A stretch of 64,000 nt of DNA from Hymenobacter telluris (GCF_017313265.1 NZ_JAFLQZ010000003.1:434001-498000), one strand, 5' to 3'; positions 43,008 to 53,094 are shown, counted from the stretch's first letter. A program made the numbers and translations. The notes: a model not told the origin generated them from the letters alone.

Positions 43008-43084
43008 GTAGCATTCCTCAGGCATACACAACGACCTGATATCTAAGTGGTTTCAGGGCGTTGTGTATGCCTGAGGAATGCTAC
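43008..43084. repeat. Perfect 26-base inverted repeat
   Basis: GTAGCATTCCTCAGGCATAC and six further bases at 43008-43033 are perfectly inverted at 43059-43084. The loop contains CCTGA and TCAGG, extending the pairing inwards. It lies in the 308-base gap between the membrane paralogue and the arabinofuranosidase; a small TTCTAT/ATAGAA palindrome at 42984-43000 flanks it. Confidence 0.95.
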
Positions 43085-43235
43085 TTATACGAGGCGAAAA
43101 TTGAAATATAACTAACTGGCGAGGCACAGTCGTACCCAGCACTTTCTATGAGTGGGCAGAAACACAGCGAATAAGGCAACTACGATAAGATATGCGCATC
43201 TTTTCAACGCTCTTTGTTCCTACTCTACCCACCGC

Positions 43236-45371
43236 ATGAAAAAAACTGCTACCAAAACCGCGTTTGCGAAAGCAAGCGTTGGCATCTTGGCTTTAACCAG
43301 CCTTGCCCTGCTCTCGCCGGCGCAGGCCCAGAAGCCCACCGTCACGCTGGACCTGACCAAGCCGGGTGCCGAAGTCAGCCCGATGCTCTACGGCCTCATG
43401 ACTGAGGAAATCAACCATTCCTACGACGGAGGGCTGTACGCCGAACTTGTCCGCAACCGCACCTTCAAGGACAGCCCAACCGCGGCCGAGGGGTGGAGCC
43501 TAGTGCAAGACAACGCCGGCTCCAAAGCCTCCATGCAACTGGTAGCGGCCACCCAAGACAACGTGCCGTATGACGAGCGCCGGCACGCCATCAATGAGGC
43601 GCTGACCACCTGCCTACGCCTGACCGTGGAAAAGGCCGACGGCCGGGTAGGCGTCGCCAACGAAGGGTACTGGGGCATTCCGGTGAAGCCGTCCACCACC
43701 TACCAGGCCTCTTTCTACCTAAAAGGAACGGGCAGTATTCCGCCGCCCCGCCCCCGCCCCGGGCAGCCGGCCCCACCCGCCAAGCCGGTTATCGAAGACA
43801 ATACCGCAGGCCCGATACAGGTGACCATCGAGAGCAACGACGGCAAAACAGTGTATGCCTCGGGCACCGTGAACCTGGAGAAAAGTACCTTCTGGAAGAA
43901 GTACCAGGTGACCCTGACCACCGGCGCGAACGTGAAACCGACCAAAGACGCCCGGTTCGTTCTGTCCACCAACCGCTCGGGCCTGTACTACTTCAACCTC
44001 GTGTCGCTGTTTCCGCCCACGTACAACAACCGCCCCAACGGCAACCGGCCCGATCTGACGCAGATGATGCTGGACATGAAGCCGAAGTTTCTGCGCTTTC
44101 CGGGCGGCAACTACTTGGAAGGGCCCCTGCTCACCGATGCCTTCCCCTGGAAAACGACCCTGGGGCCGCTGGAAAGCCGGCCGGGCCACCGCGGCTCCTG
44201 GGGGTACCGCGCCTCGGACGGCATGGGGCTGCTGGAATTTTTGCTTTGGTGTGAGGAGATAAAGGCCGAACCACTGCTGGGCGTGTACGCCGGCTACTCG
44301 CTGAACGGGGACCATATTGATGCCGGACCGCTCCTGAAACCGCACGTGGAGGACGCCCTCAACGAAATAGAGTACATAATAGGCGACGTTAGCACCTACT
44401 GGGGGGCCAAACGTGCCGCCGACGGCCACCCCGCGCCGTTCAAGCTGCGGTACGTGGAAATTGGCAACGAAGACTGGTTCGACCGGTCCAACAGCTACGA
44501 CGGGCGCTTCAACCAGTTTCGGGAAGCCATTGAGGCCAAGTACCCCCAGCTGCACTGCATTTCCACCATCGCCGATGCGCAGTTTCCGACCCAAAAGGTA
44601 ACCAGCGGGAAAAAGCCGGAGCTGCTGGATGAGCATTACTACCGCAATGCCTGGGATATGTGGCAGAATGCCGCGCAGTACGACGCCTACGACCGCAACG
44701 GACCGAAGATATTTGTGGGCGAATGGGCCACGCGGGAAGGCGCCCCCACTACCAATCTGAACGCTGCCCTGGGCGATGCCGCCTGGATGATCGGCATGGA
44801 ACGCAACGCCGACCTGGTGGTCATGTCATGCTACGCGCCGTTGTTTGTCAATGTCAATACGGCCACCGCTACTGCTCCCAAAGCCTGGCAGTGGGATTCG
44901 GACCTGATTGGCTACGATGCGCTGACCAGCTACGGGTCGCCCTCGTACTACGTGCAAAAGATGTTCAGTGAGTATCTGGGCAGCCACATCGTACCCACAA
45001 CCGGCGCCAGCATCCCGATGCGCAAGCGCCCGCTCACCCGGCGCGACAGTGCGGAGGGGAAAACGCCGCAGCCCGTACCCTCCCTGTTCTACGCCGCCAC
45101 CAAGGACCAGCAAACGGGTACGGTGTACCTGAAAATGGTGAACACCCTGGGCACCAAACAACCCGTTGACATCAACCTGCAAGGCGTTCCGAAAGTGGCC
45201 TCAAATGCCACGCTAGTAGTGCTGAAAGGCACCAAGCCCGAGGAAACGAACAGCATTACCGAGCCCAAAAAGATTGTCCCAACCACATCTAAAATCAAAC
45301 GGGTAGCGCCGCGTTTCACCCGAATGCTCGACCCGTACTCGGTAACGGTCATAGCGCTACAAACAAAGTAG
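43236..45371 (+). CDS. Alpha-L-arabinofuranosidase, GH51-like
   Basis: Exported glycoside hydrolase of 711 residues, start at 43236 with signal peptide ending SPAQAQ. An N-terminal beta-sandwich/CBM-like part (about 60-260) precedes the (beta/alpha)8 barrel. The catalytic acid/base is Glu412 in EIGNEDWF and the nucleophile Glu496 in VGEWATREG, as expected for GH51. The C-terminal sandwich (MLDPYSVTVIAL) closes the fold. It removes arabinose side chains from arabinoxylan, arabinan or related polymers. No SusC/SusD or other polysaccharide-utilisation genes are adjacent, so it is an isolated carbohydrate enzyme, probably periplasmic. Confidence 0.93.
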   Translation: MKKTATKTAFAKASVGILALTSLALLSPAQAQKPTVTLDLTKPGAEVSPMLYGLMTEEINHSYDGGLYAELVRNRTFKDSPTAAEGWSLVQDNAGSKASMQLVAATQDNVPYDERRHAINEALTTCLRLTVEKADGRVGVANEGYWGIPVKPSTTYQASFYLKGTGSIPPPRPRPGQPAPPAKPVIEDNTAGPIQVTIESNDGKTVYASGTVNLEKSTFWKKYQVTLTTGANVKPTKDARFVLSTNRSGLYYFNLVSLFPPTYNNRPNGNRPDLTQMMLDMKPKFLRFPGGNYLEGPLLTDAFPWKTTLGPLESRPGHRGSWGYRASDGMGLLEFLLWCEEIKAEPLLGVYAGYSLNGDHIDAGPLLKPHVEDALNEIEYIIGDVSTYWGAKRAADGHPAPFKLRYVEIGNEDWFDRSNSYDGRFNQFREAIEAKYPQLHCISTIADAQFPTQKVTSGKKPELLDEHYYRNAWDMWQNAAQYDAYDRNGPKIFVGEWATREGAPTTNLNAALGDAAWMIGMERNADLVVMSCYAPLFVNVNTATATAPKAWQWDSDLIGYDALTSYGSPSYYVQKMFSEYLGSHIVPTTGASIPMRKRPLTRRDSAEGKTPQPVPSLFYAATKDQQTGTVYLKMVNTLGTKQPVDINLQGVPKVASNATLVVLKGTKPEETNSITEPKKIVPTTSKIKRVAPRFTRMLDPYSVTVIALQTK

Positions 45372-45386
45372 AAAGAACAGCCCACG

Positions 45387-45439
45387 AAACGCGGCGAAGC
45401 GGAGAGAATAAATTTCGCCGCTTCGCCGCGTTTTTCGTT
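45387..45439 (+). terminator. Intrinsic terminator made from GGCGAAGCGG words
   Basis: Perfect 16-bp stem AAACGCGGCGAAGCGG at 45387-45402 with 45418-45433, followed by T-rich sequence. The stem words resemble those of the GCGAAG repeats elsewhere in the window. Confidence 0.85.
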
Positions 45440-45467
45440 TTTTACATCCTCTCCTAATGCTCCGGTT

Positions 45468-45728
45468 ATGAAACTCGCCCTCGAACTCGAATTTCCCGAC
45501 GACCAAGCCGCCAACGTGCTCCGCCTGCTCCAAAATACACCCAACACCACGGCCCGTATCCTCACGCACCCGGCTTCTGTGCCCACCTCCGCTTCCAAAT
45601 CAGAAGCCGAGCTGGAAGCCCTGTTTCAACAGCTAGTCGGTTCCTGGCAATCCGACGAAAACGGCGACGAGCTGAACCGCCAGCTCCGCGAGGCCCGCCA
45701 AGATCAGCCCCGTGATATCGAGCTATGA
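45468..45728 (+). CDS. Putative antitoxin of a type II toxin-antitoxin pair
   Basis: Protein of 86 residues, acidic and helical at the C-terminus (EAELEALFQQLVGSW, ELNRQLREARQDQPRDIEL). It is not matched to a named antitoxin fold. Its TGA stop overlaps the ATG of the downstream PIN-domain gene (ATGA), the usual layout of antitoxin-toxin operons. The N-terminal 25 residues (MKLALELEFPDDQAANVLRLL) could form the DNA-binding part. The role as antitoxin is inferred from context. Confidence 0.65.
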   Translation: MKLALELEFPDDQAANVLRLLQNTPNTTARILTHPASVPTSASKSEAELEALFQQLVGSWQSDENGDELNRQLREARQDQPRDIEL

Positions 45729-46158
45729 GCCAGTACCTGCTCGACACCAACATCTGTGTTTACCTAACCAAGAACGAATTCGACTTGGTAGCCAAGCTGC
45801 GGCAAGTGGGGTACGCCAACTGCTTTCTTTCTGAGATAACCATTGCCGAGATGCTTTACGGCGTCGCTAACAGCGCCCCAACCAAGCAGACCGCCAATCT
45901 GTTCAGCATCTGCAACAAGCCTTCGCCGGTCGCATCCTCTCCATCACCAACTGCCTCGAAGTCTACGCCCAGCAGAAAGCTCACCTCAAACGCATCGGCC
46001 GCCTACAAGGGGAGTTTGATATGCTAATTGGCTCCACCGCCCTAGCCCACGGCCTCACCCTAGTCACCCGCAACACCCGCCACTTTGCGGAGCTAACTGG
46101 TATTCAGTTAGAAAACTGGACTGATACACCGTCCACTCCAGGCTTAATTCTTGAGTAG
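45725..46158 (+). pseudogene. PIN-domain (VapC-type) toxin with a frameshift
   Basis: The first frame encodes MSQYLLDTNICVYLTKN with catalytic Asp7 and the acidic helix EITIAEMLYG, then runs into unrelated sequence from about 45898. From 45904 a different frame continues the PIN fold: QHLQQAFAGRILSI, EFDMLIGSTALAHG with the third acidic residue, and LVTRNTRHFAEL, ending with TAG at 46156-46158. So the domain is whole at the DNA level but broken by a one- or two-base indel between about 45895 and 45904. This could be a true inactivation or an assembly error. VapC toxins are endoribonucleases; a disabled toxin with intact antitoxin is a common end state. Confidence 0.8.
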
Positions 46159-46168
46159 TATTGACGTG

Positions 46169-46642
46169 ATGAGGTTATTAATCATTCTATTGGTAGTCAC
46201 AACAGCAGGCTGTAGTCATTCCAGAAAAGAGCTACCCATTAATGCAATAGAATATAAGTCAAAGCTTTCCCGCAACATCATTACTGCATATGCTAGATGC
46301 ATCAAACAATACCATCCAAAAAATGACAGCTCGGTAGTTATTTATATTAACCAGCATAAAGACACCACTTTCATCCTGCTATCCAACGAACTACCATTAT
46401 GGAGAATTGATACTATCGATACATATGACCTATTTAACGACTCTATACACGTTTACTTAATACACTCAGATACGAAGAACAATCTGTACGGAATTAAAGC
46501 AAAACGTCTATCTCCTCTCAAGCAGAGACATTACGATTATATTCCCCCAAGACATCCTATTAATTGGGAATTCTGTTTTATAGATACCATGCTGGTTTCT
46601 TACTATCCTGAGAAATCGCTTGACAAGTTCATGCATCCTTAA
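46169..46642 (+). CDS. Lipoprotein of AT-rich composition, hypothetical
   Basis: Protein of 157 residues with lipobox TAGC (Cys17). The codons are clearly more AT-rich than the neighbours (many Ile, Asn, Lys, Tyr), and the protein is rich in Lys/Asn and His. No family is recognised. Residues 40-110 alternate short strands (SVVIYINQHKDTTFILL) as in lipocalin-like or small beta proteins. The start at 46169 (MRLLIIL) directly follows the broken toxin gene; the toxin's shifted frame ends just before it. The base composition suggests transfer from another organism. Confidence 0.7.
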   Translation: MRLLIILLVVTTAGCSHSRKELPINAIEYKSKLSRNIITAYARCIKQYHPKNDSSVVIYINQHKDTTFILLSNELPLWRIDTIDTYDLFNDSIHVYLIHSDTKNNLYGIKAKRLSPLKQRHYDYIPPRHPINWEFCFIDTMLVSYYPEKSLDKFMHP

Positions 46643-46822
46643 AACTGTCTATTCATCCTATTGATATAGACCAACACTGCGAAATCTGATATTTTGTCTG
46701 ATTACACGGGTTTCGCCTAAAGCACACCCGCCAAAACGTCAGTAAAACCACTTCTGCACCCTGTTTGCTAGTCCCCTCGTAGACTTACTAACCCGAAGCA
46801 CCTATCAAGACTCTAGCAAGCC

Positions 46823-49441
46823 ATGAACTTTAATAACTATACCATCAAGGCACAGGAGGCCGTGCAGAAGGCCACTGAAATTGCTGGGGGCAACCAGCAG
46901 CAGGCCATTGAAACCGGCCACTTGCTGAAAGGCCTCTTCCAGAGCGACGAGAATGTACTGTCGTTTCTAGCTAAGAAGCTGGGCGTGAACCTCAACATCC
47001 TCACGCCCCGCCTCGATGCACTAGTAGCGGGCTACCCTAAAGTAAGTGGGGGCTCGCCCTACCTCTCCAACGAAGCCGCCGCCGCTCTGCAGCGTGCCAC
47101 CGGCTTTCTGAAGGAGTTCGACGATGAATATGTATCGGTGGAGCACCTGCTGCTGGGGCTGCTGGGCGGTAAAGACGCCGTAGCTACCCTGATGAAGGAC
47201 GCCGGCTTCAACGAGAAAGACCTGAAAGCGGCCATCAAGGAGCTGCGCGGAGGCCGTAAGGTGACCTCGCAAACCGCCGAAGACCAGTACCAGAGCCTCA
47301 ACCGCTACGCCCGCAACCTCAACGAGCAGGTGCGCACCGGCAAGATGGACCCAGTAATCGGCCGCGACGAGGAAATCCGCCGCGTACTGCAGATTCTGAG
47401 CCGCCGCACCAAGAACAACCCCGTCTTGCTCGGTGAGCCCGGCGTGGGTAAAACCGCCATTGTGGAGGGCCTGGCTCAGCGCATCGTGGCCGGCGACGTG
47501 CCCGAGAACCTCCAGGACAAAATCATCATGTCCCTGGATATGGGCCTGCTCATTGCGGGTGCCAAGTACAAGGGCGAGTTTGAGGAGCGTCTCAAGTCCG
47601 TCATCAAGGAAGTAACCGATTCCGAAGGCCAGATCATTCTGTTCATCGACGAGATGCACACCCTGATTGGGGCCGGAGGCGGTGGTGAAGGCGCCATGGA
47701 TGCGGCTAACCTGCTCAAGCCGGCTCTGGCTCGCGGCGAGTTGCACTCCATCGGGGCCACTACCCTCAAGGAGTACCAGAAGTACATTGAGAAGGACAAG
47801 GCCCTGGAGCGCCGTTTCCAGGCCGTGATGGTGGATGAGCCGACTATTGAGGATGCCATCAGCATCATGCGCGGCATCAAGGAGAAGTACGAGCTGCACC
47901 ACGGCGTACGCATCACCGACGACGCTGTAATTGCCGCCGTAGAGCTCAGTTCGCGCTACATCACCGACCGGTTCCTGCCCGACAAGGCCATCGACCTGAT
48001 GGACGAAGCCGCCGCCAAGCTGCGCATTGAATTGAACTCCATGCCCGTAGAGCTGGACGAAGTGCAGCGCCGCATCATGCAACTAGAAATTGAGCGCGAG
48101 GCCATCCGCCGCGAGGAAAACAAGGACCGTGAAACCGTGCTCAACAAGGAGCTGGCCGAGCTGACCGCCAAGCGCGACACCCTGAAAGCGCAGTGGGAAA
48201 ACGAGAAATCGGCCCTCACCAGCATCCAGACTGAGAAGGAGAACATTGAGCGCTTCAAGCTGGAAGCCGACCAGGCCGAACGCCAGGGCGACTATGGCCG
48301 CGTGGCGGAGCTGCGCTACGGCAAGATTCAGGAAGCCGAAACCAAGCTGAAAGAGTTACAAGCCCAGGCCGAAGCCGACAAAGGCAAGGACGGCAACTCG
48401 ATGCTGCAGGAAGTGGTAACCTCCGAGGATATTGCCGAGGTAGTAGCCAAGTGGACCGGTATTCCGGTAAGCAAGATGCTGCAGTCGGACCGCGAGAAGT
48501 TGCTGAACTTGGAAGCGGAGCTAGGTCGCCGCGTGGCGGGCCAGAGCGAAGCCATTGCGGCTATTTCCGATGCCGTACGCCGCTCCCGCGCTGGCCTCCA
48601 GGACCCCAAGCGGCCCATTGGTTCGTTTATCTTCCTGGGTACTACCGGCGTGGGTAAAACCGAGCTGGCCAAGGCCCTGGCCGAGTACTTGTTCAACGAC
48701 GACAACGCCATGGTGCGCATTGATATGAGTGAGTATCAGGAGCGCCACGCCGTGTCGCGCCTCATCGGGGCACCTCCCGGCTACGTGGGTTACGACGAAG
48801 GCGGGCAGCTGACCGAGGCCGTGCGCCGCAAGCCGTACTCGGTGATTCTGCTCGATGAAATCGAGAAGGCCCACCCTGATGTGTTCAATATCTTGCTGCA
48901 AGTGCTGGATGATGGCCGCCTCACCGACAACAAAGGCCGGGTGGCAAACTTCAAGAACACCATCATCATCATGACCTCCAACACCGGGGCCGACATCATT
49001 CAGAAGAATTTCAAGGAGCTGAATGAGTACAACCACGAGGAGGTAGTGGACCGCACCCGCGAGGAAGTGGTGGACCGCCTCAAGCAGCACATGCGCCCCG
49101 AGTTCCTGAACCGCATCGACGAGATTGTGATGTTCCAGCCGCTGAAGCGCAAGGAAATCCGCAAAATTGTGGACATCCAGTTCCGGCAGATTCAGTTGCG
49201 CCTAGAAGAAGCCGGCATCCGGTTGGAAGCCACCGACGAGGTGCTCGATTACCTCGGCGAGCAGGGCTTCGATCCGCAGTTTGGTGCCCGGCCATTGAAG
49301 CGCGTGCTGCAACGCCTGGTGCTGAATGAGCTGTCGAAAGACATTCTCTCCGGCCGCGTGAGCAAGGACGCCGTGGTGGAAGCCGTACTGGAAGACGGCA
49401 GCATCCGCTTCCTGAACGTGGAAATTCCCGCTGTCGGCTAA
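46823..49441 (+). CDS. clpB: ATP-dependent disaggregase ClpB
   Basis: Hexameric AAA+ chaperone of 872 residues, the normal length. It has an N domain (about 1-145), first nucleotide-binding domain with Walker A GEPGVGKT (204-211) and Walker B with Asp276-Glu277, the coiled-coil middle domain (about 405-525; [17 protein letters not shown]), and the second nucleotide-binding domain with Walker A GTTGVGKT (606-613). Together with DnaK it extracts proteins from aggregates in the cytosol after heat stress. No CIRCE element or other known heat-shock operator is seen in the 180 bases upstream. Confidence 0.98.
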   Translation: MNFNNYTIKAQEAVQKATEIAGGNQQQAIETGHLLKGLFQSDENVLSFLAKKLGVNLNILTPRLDALVAGYPKVSGGSPYLSNEAAAALQRATGFLKEFDDEYVSVEHLLLGLLGGKDAVATLMKDAGFNEKDLKAAIKELRGGRKVTSQTAEDQYQSLNRYARNLNEQVRTGKMDPVIGRDEEIRRVLQILSRRTKNNPVLLGEPGVGKTAIVEGLAQRIVAGDVPENLQDKIIMSLDMGLLIAGAKYKGEFEERLKSVIKEVTDSEGQIILFIDEMHTLIGAGGGGEGAMDAANLLKPALARGELHSIGATTLKEYQKYIEKDKALERRFQAVMVDEPTIEDAISIMRGIKEKYELHHGVRITDDAVIAAVELSSRYITDRFLPDKAIDLMDEAAAKLRIELNSMPVELDEVQRRIMQLEIEREAIRREENKDRETVLNKELAELTAKRDTLKAQWENEKSALTSIQTEKENIERFKLEADQAERQGDYGRVAELRYGKIQEAETKLKELQAQAEADKGKDGNSMLQEVVTSEDIAEVVAKWTGIPVSKMLQSDREKLLNLEAELGRRVAGQSEAIAAISDAVRRSRAGLQDPKRPIGSFIFLGTTGVGKTELAKALAEYLFNDDNAMVRIDMSEYQERHAVSRLIGAPPGYVGYDEGGQLTEAVRRKPYSVILLDEIEKAHPDVFNILLQVLDDGRLTDNKGRVANFKNTIIIMTSNTGADIIQKNFKELNEYNHEEVVDRTREEVVDRLKQHMRPEFLNRIDEIVMFQPLKRKEIRKIVDIQFRQIQLRLEEAGIRLEATDEVLDYLGEQGFDPQFGARPLKRVLQRLVLNELSKDILSGRVSKDAVVEAVLEDGSIRFLNVEIPAVG

Positions 49442-49459
49442 GTGGATTGAACTGCATAG

Positions 49460-49496
49460 AAAAGCCCCGCTGGCACAATGCCGGCGGGGCTTTTTT
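49460..49496. terminator. Bidirectional intrinsic terminator
   Basis: Stem AAAAGCCCCGCTGGCA with TGCCGGCGGGGCTTTT (one G-T pair) and T run, between clpB and the convergent hypothetical gene. Confidence 0.9.
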
Positions 49497-49546
49497 GTTT
49501 GTATAACCGTGTCTGAATGTTTGGCACTATATGATGTAACGCTAGC

Positions 49547-50527
49547 CTAACGACGGCGACGGGCAGCTTTGCGCTCCATCCTAGCGCGGTAGACACGTCC
49601 GGCGGCCACATGCTTCTCTTTTAGCCGTTCCCGAATATCGGCAGGCAATGGCGTGCCAGCCAAATAACTGGTGCGTAATTCAGCAAACTTAGCGTCGGAG
49701 TAAGGAGCGTTATGCACAAACATGTACGCAACCCCTCCTGCCGCCAATAGCAGCCCCGCAGCTACCTGCCCCCCAGATGGTTCATTGTTTTGAGTTGGGG
49801 CGTAAGGTGAACCTGAACTGCTGCTAGCATTAGACCCCGTCATGAGGCGTAGCCCCGGTAACGCCAGCAAGATAGGCAGTTGTCCACCAAGGCGCTTGGC
49901 ATTGAAAAAGCCTTGCACTGCATCAAGCGTATCCTGCCGAGCATCGGCAAGAGTTTGGGCCGCCGTGGAGACTGAAACACTGGGCGCAGGCCCATTGGGG
50001 GCCACCCCTTTTGCCAGCAACGGGTTGTATTCAGAAGCCGTGCCGTGCAGAGGCATGAAATTGCCCTTTAAACGTCGTTTAATACTATATGGCAAATGGC
50101 CGGTAGCAGCTAGCTCGCGCAGTACGCGCTTCTCACGGCTCCACCAAAACTGGATACTCTTATTTAACCCAATGCCAACCAAAGCGGTACCTGCCACCAC
50201 ACCAGGTGTCCAGACCCCAGCGCTGGTAGACTGCTGAGCTGGCAGAATAGAAGCTAGCATACCGGCCGTACCTAATGCCAACCAACCAGCACCACCGCCC
50301 CGCCGGCTCTTGAATAGTTCGTGAACAGCTCGGGCAGTATCGGCCCGGGTCAGCGGAGCGTAGGTACCCGGCAGTTGAGTTACCGGCGGAGCCGCAGCAT
50401 CGGCAGGCGATGCTTGTGTGCTGCTGGCAGGACTTGCGGCGGTAGTTGAGTCAACAGCAGACTGCTGAGCCAAGCTATTAATTCCACTACTTAAGACTAG
50501 CGCCGTGATAAGTATTCCTTTTTTCAT
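49547..50527 (-). CDS. Exported hypothetical protein with internal duplication
   Basis: Protein of 326 residues with a signal peptide (ends NSLAQ) and a low-complexity Ala/Ser/Thr/Pro stretch up to about 50. Two similar halves follow: DTARAVHELFKSRRGGGAGW (near 63) and DTLDAVQGFFNAKRLGGQLP (near 196) each precede a hydrophobic run and then a charged helix with LPYSIKRRLKG or LPADIRERLKE. The duplication suggests two copies of one membrane-associated domain. Function unknown. Confidence 0.75.
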   Translation of the reverse strand: MKKGILITALVLSSGINSLAQQSAVDSTTAASPASSTQASPADAAAPPVTQLPGTYAPLTRADTARAVHELFKSRRGGGAGWLALGTAGMLASILPAQQSTSAGVWTPGVVAGTALVGIGLNKSIQFWWSREKRVLRELAATGHLPYSIKRRLKGNFMPLHGTASEYNPLLAKGVAPNGPAPSVSVSTAAQTLADARQDTLDAVQGFFNAKRLGGQLPILLALPGLRLMTGSNASSSSGSPYAPTQNNEPSGGQVAAGLLLAAGGVAYMFVHNAPYSDAKFAELRTSYLAGTPLPADIRERLKEKHVAAGRVYRARMERKAARRRR

Positions 50528-50796
50528 AGTTGTTACATAGAAGCTGAGCGAGGTGTTACTAAGAAACTATAGCTTAATCTGAGGTAAACAGTCAGGACGA
50601 AACTAGTATATATCATTCAGCTTATTATCATAGTCTACACCAAACGCTCATTTTGTTGGAAGCCTAAATCTGAGTGTGTTTTCACCTGATAATCCGGCAA
50701 ACTAACTCAGCAGTTACGCTATGTTCTGAAAGTCATCTTTTATATCATTATGAGCGTATGGGTAAGTACTTGCACCGCAAACTTTTACTTACCACT

Positions 50797-51798
50797 ATGA
50801 TGCATTCTTTCCTTCCTTTCCCCGCCAAGCAGTTTGCACTGCCCCGCTTTGTTCGGGTGGCGGCAGTATTAGCGGGGCTTGCCCTTGTACTTCCCGGCTG
50901 CTCCGACGATGACGACACCTCTGCCGACCCAGCCGGCCCCGACAAGATTACGGTGCCGCAGGCAAGACTCCACCCCGAAGGTATTCAGTATGATGAGGCC
51001 GGTAAGCGGTTCTTCGTCAGTTCGCGCACGCAGGGGCGCATTGGCACCGTGACAGATGACAGCACGTACACGCAGTTTGCCGATGACAGCCGCTTGGTGT
51101 CCACTATTGGCCTAAACCTGGATGCCAGCCGCAACCGCCTGCTGGTAGCCGTGTCGGATAATGGGGCCAACACCAGCCGATCCACGGCGGCTACGTTGCG
51201 GCAGCTGGCGGCGCTGGCTATCTACAATACTACTAATGGCACACTCAGCAACTTTATCAATCTGGGTACGCTGAAAGCCGGCAACCACTTCGCCAACGAC
51301 ATTGCCGTTGACAGCCAGGGCAATGCATACATTACCGACAGCCTCTCGCCTATTATCTACCAGGTTACGCCGCAAGGCATTGCCAGCATCTTTCTGGAAA
51401 ACGCGCAGTTGAGTGGTGGTACCGGCTTCGGGCTGAATGGCATTGTGTTTCACCCTGATGGGTATTTGCTGGTGGCGAAGGCCAACGACGGTGCTTTGTT
51501 CAAAGTACCTATTACCAACCCAACCGGCTTCACGCGGGTAACCACCAGCCAGAGCTTGACCGGTGCCGATGGCCTGCTGCTGGTTGACAACCGCACTTTA
51601 TTGGTCGTTTCGGGTAGCCAGCAGACCGTATTCCGCATTTCCAGCTCCGACGGCTGGGCCAATGCCAGCAGTGCGGGCAGCTTTGCCACGGGTGCGGTGA
51701 GCCCCACCACCATCACACGCCGCGGCACCGATGCTTACGTGCTCTACCCTTACCAAGCCACTTCTCCGCGCTTCGCCATAGTAAAGGCGAAATTCTAA
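50797..51798 (+). CDS. SMP-30/gluconolactonase-like beta-propeller lipoprotein
   Basis: Lipoprotein of 333 residues (start at 50797, though ATGs at 50758 and 50800 are close alternatives). The lipobox LPGC leads to Cys35. The body is a six-bladed propeller: HPEGIQYDEAGKRFFVSSRT, AVDSQGNAYITDSLSPIIYQ and GLNGIVFHPDGYLLVAK show the SMP-30/LRE-like repeat. An Asp/Thr-rich linker (SDDDDTS) follows the lipobox. Enzymes of this fold hydrolyse lactones or phosphotriesters, but the metal ligands cannot be assigned with confidence here. Envelope location is inferred from the lipobox. It is closed by a strong terminator. Confidence 0.82.
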   Translation: MMHSFLPFPAKQFALPRFVRVAAVLAGLALVLPGCSDDDDTSADPAGPDKITVPQARLHPEGIQYDEAGKRFFVSSRTQGRIGTVTDDSTYTQFADDSRLVSTIGLNLDASRNRLLVAVSDNGANTSRSTAATLRQLAALAIYNTTNGTLSNFINLGTLKAGNHFANDIAVDSQGNAYITDSLSPIIYQVTPQGIASIFLENAQLSGGTGFGLNGIVFHPDGYLLVAKANDGALFKVPITNPTGFTRVTTSQSLTGADGLLLVDNRTLLVVSGSQQTVFRISSSDGWANASSAGSFATGAVSPTTITRRGTDAYVLYPYQATSPRFAIVKAKF

Positions 51799-51836
51799 GC
51801 AATAGTCAGCTGCTGCTTAACACCGCTTACTATTGA

Positions 51837-51871
51837 AAATCCCGCTGGCGCCGAGCCAGCGGGATTTTTTT
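51837..51871 (+). terminator. Intrinsic terminator
   Basis: Stem AAATCCCGCTGGC with its complement, short loop and seven Ts, following the SMP-30-like gene. Confidence 0.92.
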
Positions 51872-51932
51872 GGCTGTGCATAGGCCGACAACCGGCTTTG
51901 CACAGGACTTTTGCTGCTTAGTTATTGCGGTT

Positions 51933-52283
51933 TTAGGCTGCTAACCCAGCAGTGCGCACGTAGCTCATCAGCCGAAACAGCTCGGCATGGTTGGCTACGG
52001 GTCCGGCATAATGCACTACAGGGTCGTAGAGGTTGCCCGACGATAGTTCCACCAAGTTGTCGTCGCCATCGGGTACGTAGAGGCGTAGTGTTCCTTGCGG
52101 GGTTAGGCACACGTATAGCTGGCCTTGCTCGTAGCTGGTGCCGGAAGGCAAGCCAACAGCCGGCAGAAAGCCTGCCTGCTCCATTTCATGTGGTGATACG
52201 AAGAACGACATTACAGAAAGCAAATTGGTGTAGTAGCGCGTTTTAGCAGTAGGCTCCGGATTGAACGTGAGGGTTGGCAGCAT
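51933..52283 (-). CDS. Hypothetical protein
   Basis: Protein of 116 residues, no signal peptide; a second possible start is Met25 (MSFFVSPHEM). The middle forms strand-turn-strand patterns (GQLYVCLTPQGTLRLYVPDGDDNLVEL), then a closing helical part. No family is recognised. Codon use is like that of the neighbouring genes, and the frame ends cleanly before the divergent repeat-free gap, so it is probably real. Confidence 0.6.
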   Translation of the reverse strand: MLPTLTFNPEPTAKTRYYTNLLSVMSFFVSPHEMEQAGFLPAVGLPSGTSYEQGQLYVCLTPQGTLRLYVPDGDDNLVELSSGNLYDPVVHYAGPVANHAELFRLMSYVRTAGLAA

Positions 52284-52571
52284 TCAAAACAACACTAAAA
52301 CTGCGGTACTTGCTTGGTCTACTCTGCCTATGCGGCGTTTCCATCGACCAATGGACGCGCCCGGAAGGTTAACCTGGGGTTTAGCCCCAAAGCCCACCAT
52401 GCAACGCTAGCACGCGGTACCATCAGGAGACTGAAACGCGAGGATAGTCGGTGAAAGTGCAGACCTGGCCGATTTCGCTGGGTGCCGCCAGCAGCTGGCA
52501 AGTAGTTTCGCCGCATCGTTACTGGGTTGCTTCTTACCCGGGCCGGCATATTTCACTTTTCTTTTTTCCGC

Positions 52572-53024
52572 ATGTATACCTCTCCTTTGCGCCTGTGCCT
52601 GCTGGGCGTTTCGCTTAGCGCTTCGTACGCCGCCACAGCCAGCGTTGCCAATTCCGATAAGCTGGTTCTGCCGTCGTTCTTCGGGCAGGATGGACCACGC
52701 CAAGGCCGCCCTGATGGCCCGCGCCCGCCTAAAGGTGGTGCCGACCACCTGAAAGACCTCAACCTAACCGACAAGCAGAAAACCAAGGTTGAGGCGATTA
52801 TGAAAAAACAGCGCCAGGAAATGGAGGCGCTGCACAAAGACGGCAACGGCAGTACCGACCGGGAAGCCACTATGACGGCCATGCGCCGCCTCGACGACGA
52901 TACCGATTCTCAACTCAAGCAAGTGCTGACGCCCGAGCAATACACCAAGTACCAAGCTAAAAAGAAGGACCGGCCGCAACCCCCAAAAGATAGTCAGGGC
53001 CGGCCGCCACGTAAGGCGGAGTAG
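52572..53024 (+). CDS. Spy/CpxP-like (LTXXQ) periplasmic protein
   Basis: Protein of 150 residues, start at 52572; a signal peptide is likely over the first 25. The rest is helical and charged with the LTXXQ-type element NLTDKQKTKVEAIMKKQRQE near 70 and a second LTPEQYTKY near 120, as in Spy/CpxP envelope-stress proteins. The ends are Pro/Arg/Lys-rich. Such proteins bind misfolded proteins or metal in the periplasm. An upstream in-frame start adds residues without signal-peptide character. Confidence 0.72.
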   Translation: MYTSPLRLCLLGVSLSASYAATASVANSDKLVLPSFFGQDGPRQGRPDGPRPPKGGADHLKDLNLTDKQKTKVEAIMKKQRQEMEALHKDGNGSTDREATMTAMRRLDDDTDSQLKQVLTPEQYTKYQAKKKDRPQPPKDSQGRPPRKAE

Positions 53025-53042
53025 CCCCAGAATACTGATTCG

Positions 53043-53094
53043 CGCCACGCACTGGTGCCAGATGCCTCGTTTCATCTGCTACCAGTGCGTGGCG
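53043..53094. repeat. Inverted repeat CGCCACGCACTGGT
   Basis: Perfect 14-bp outer stem (53043-53056 with 53081-53094) continued inwards by CAGATG/CATCTG after a two-base mismatch. It lies 18 bases after the Spy-like stop and may terminate it. Confidence 0.85.
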
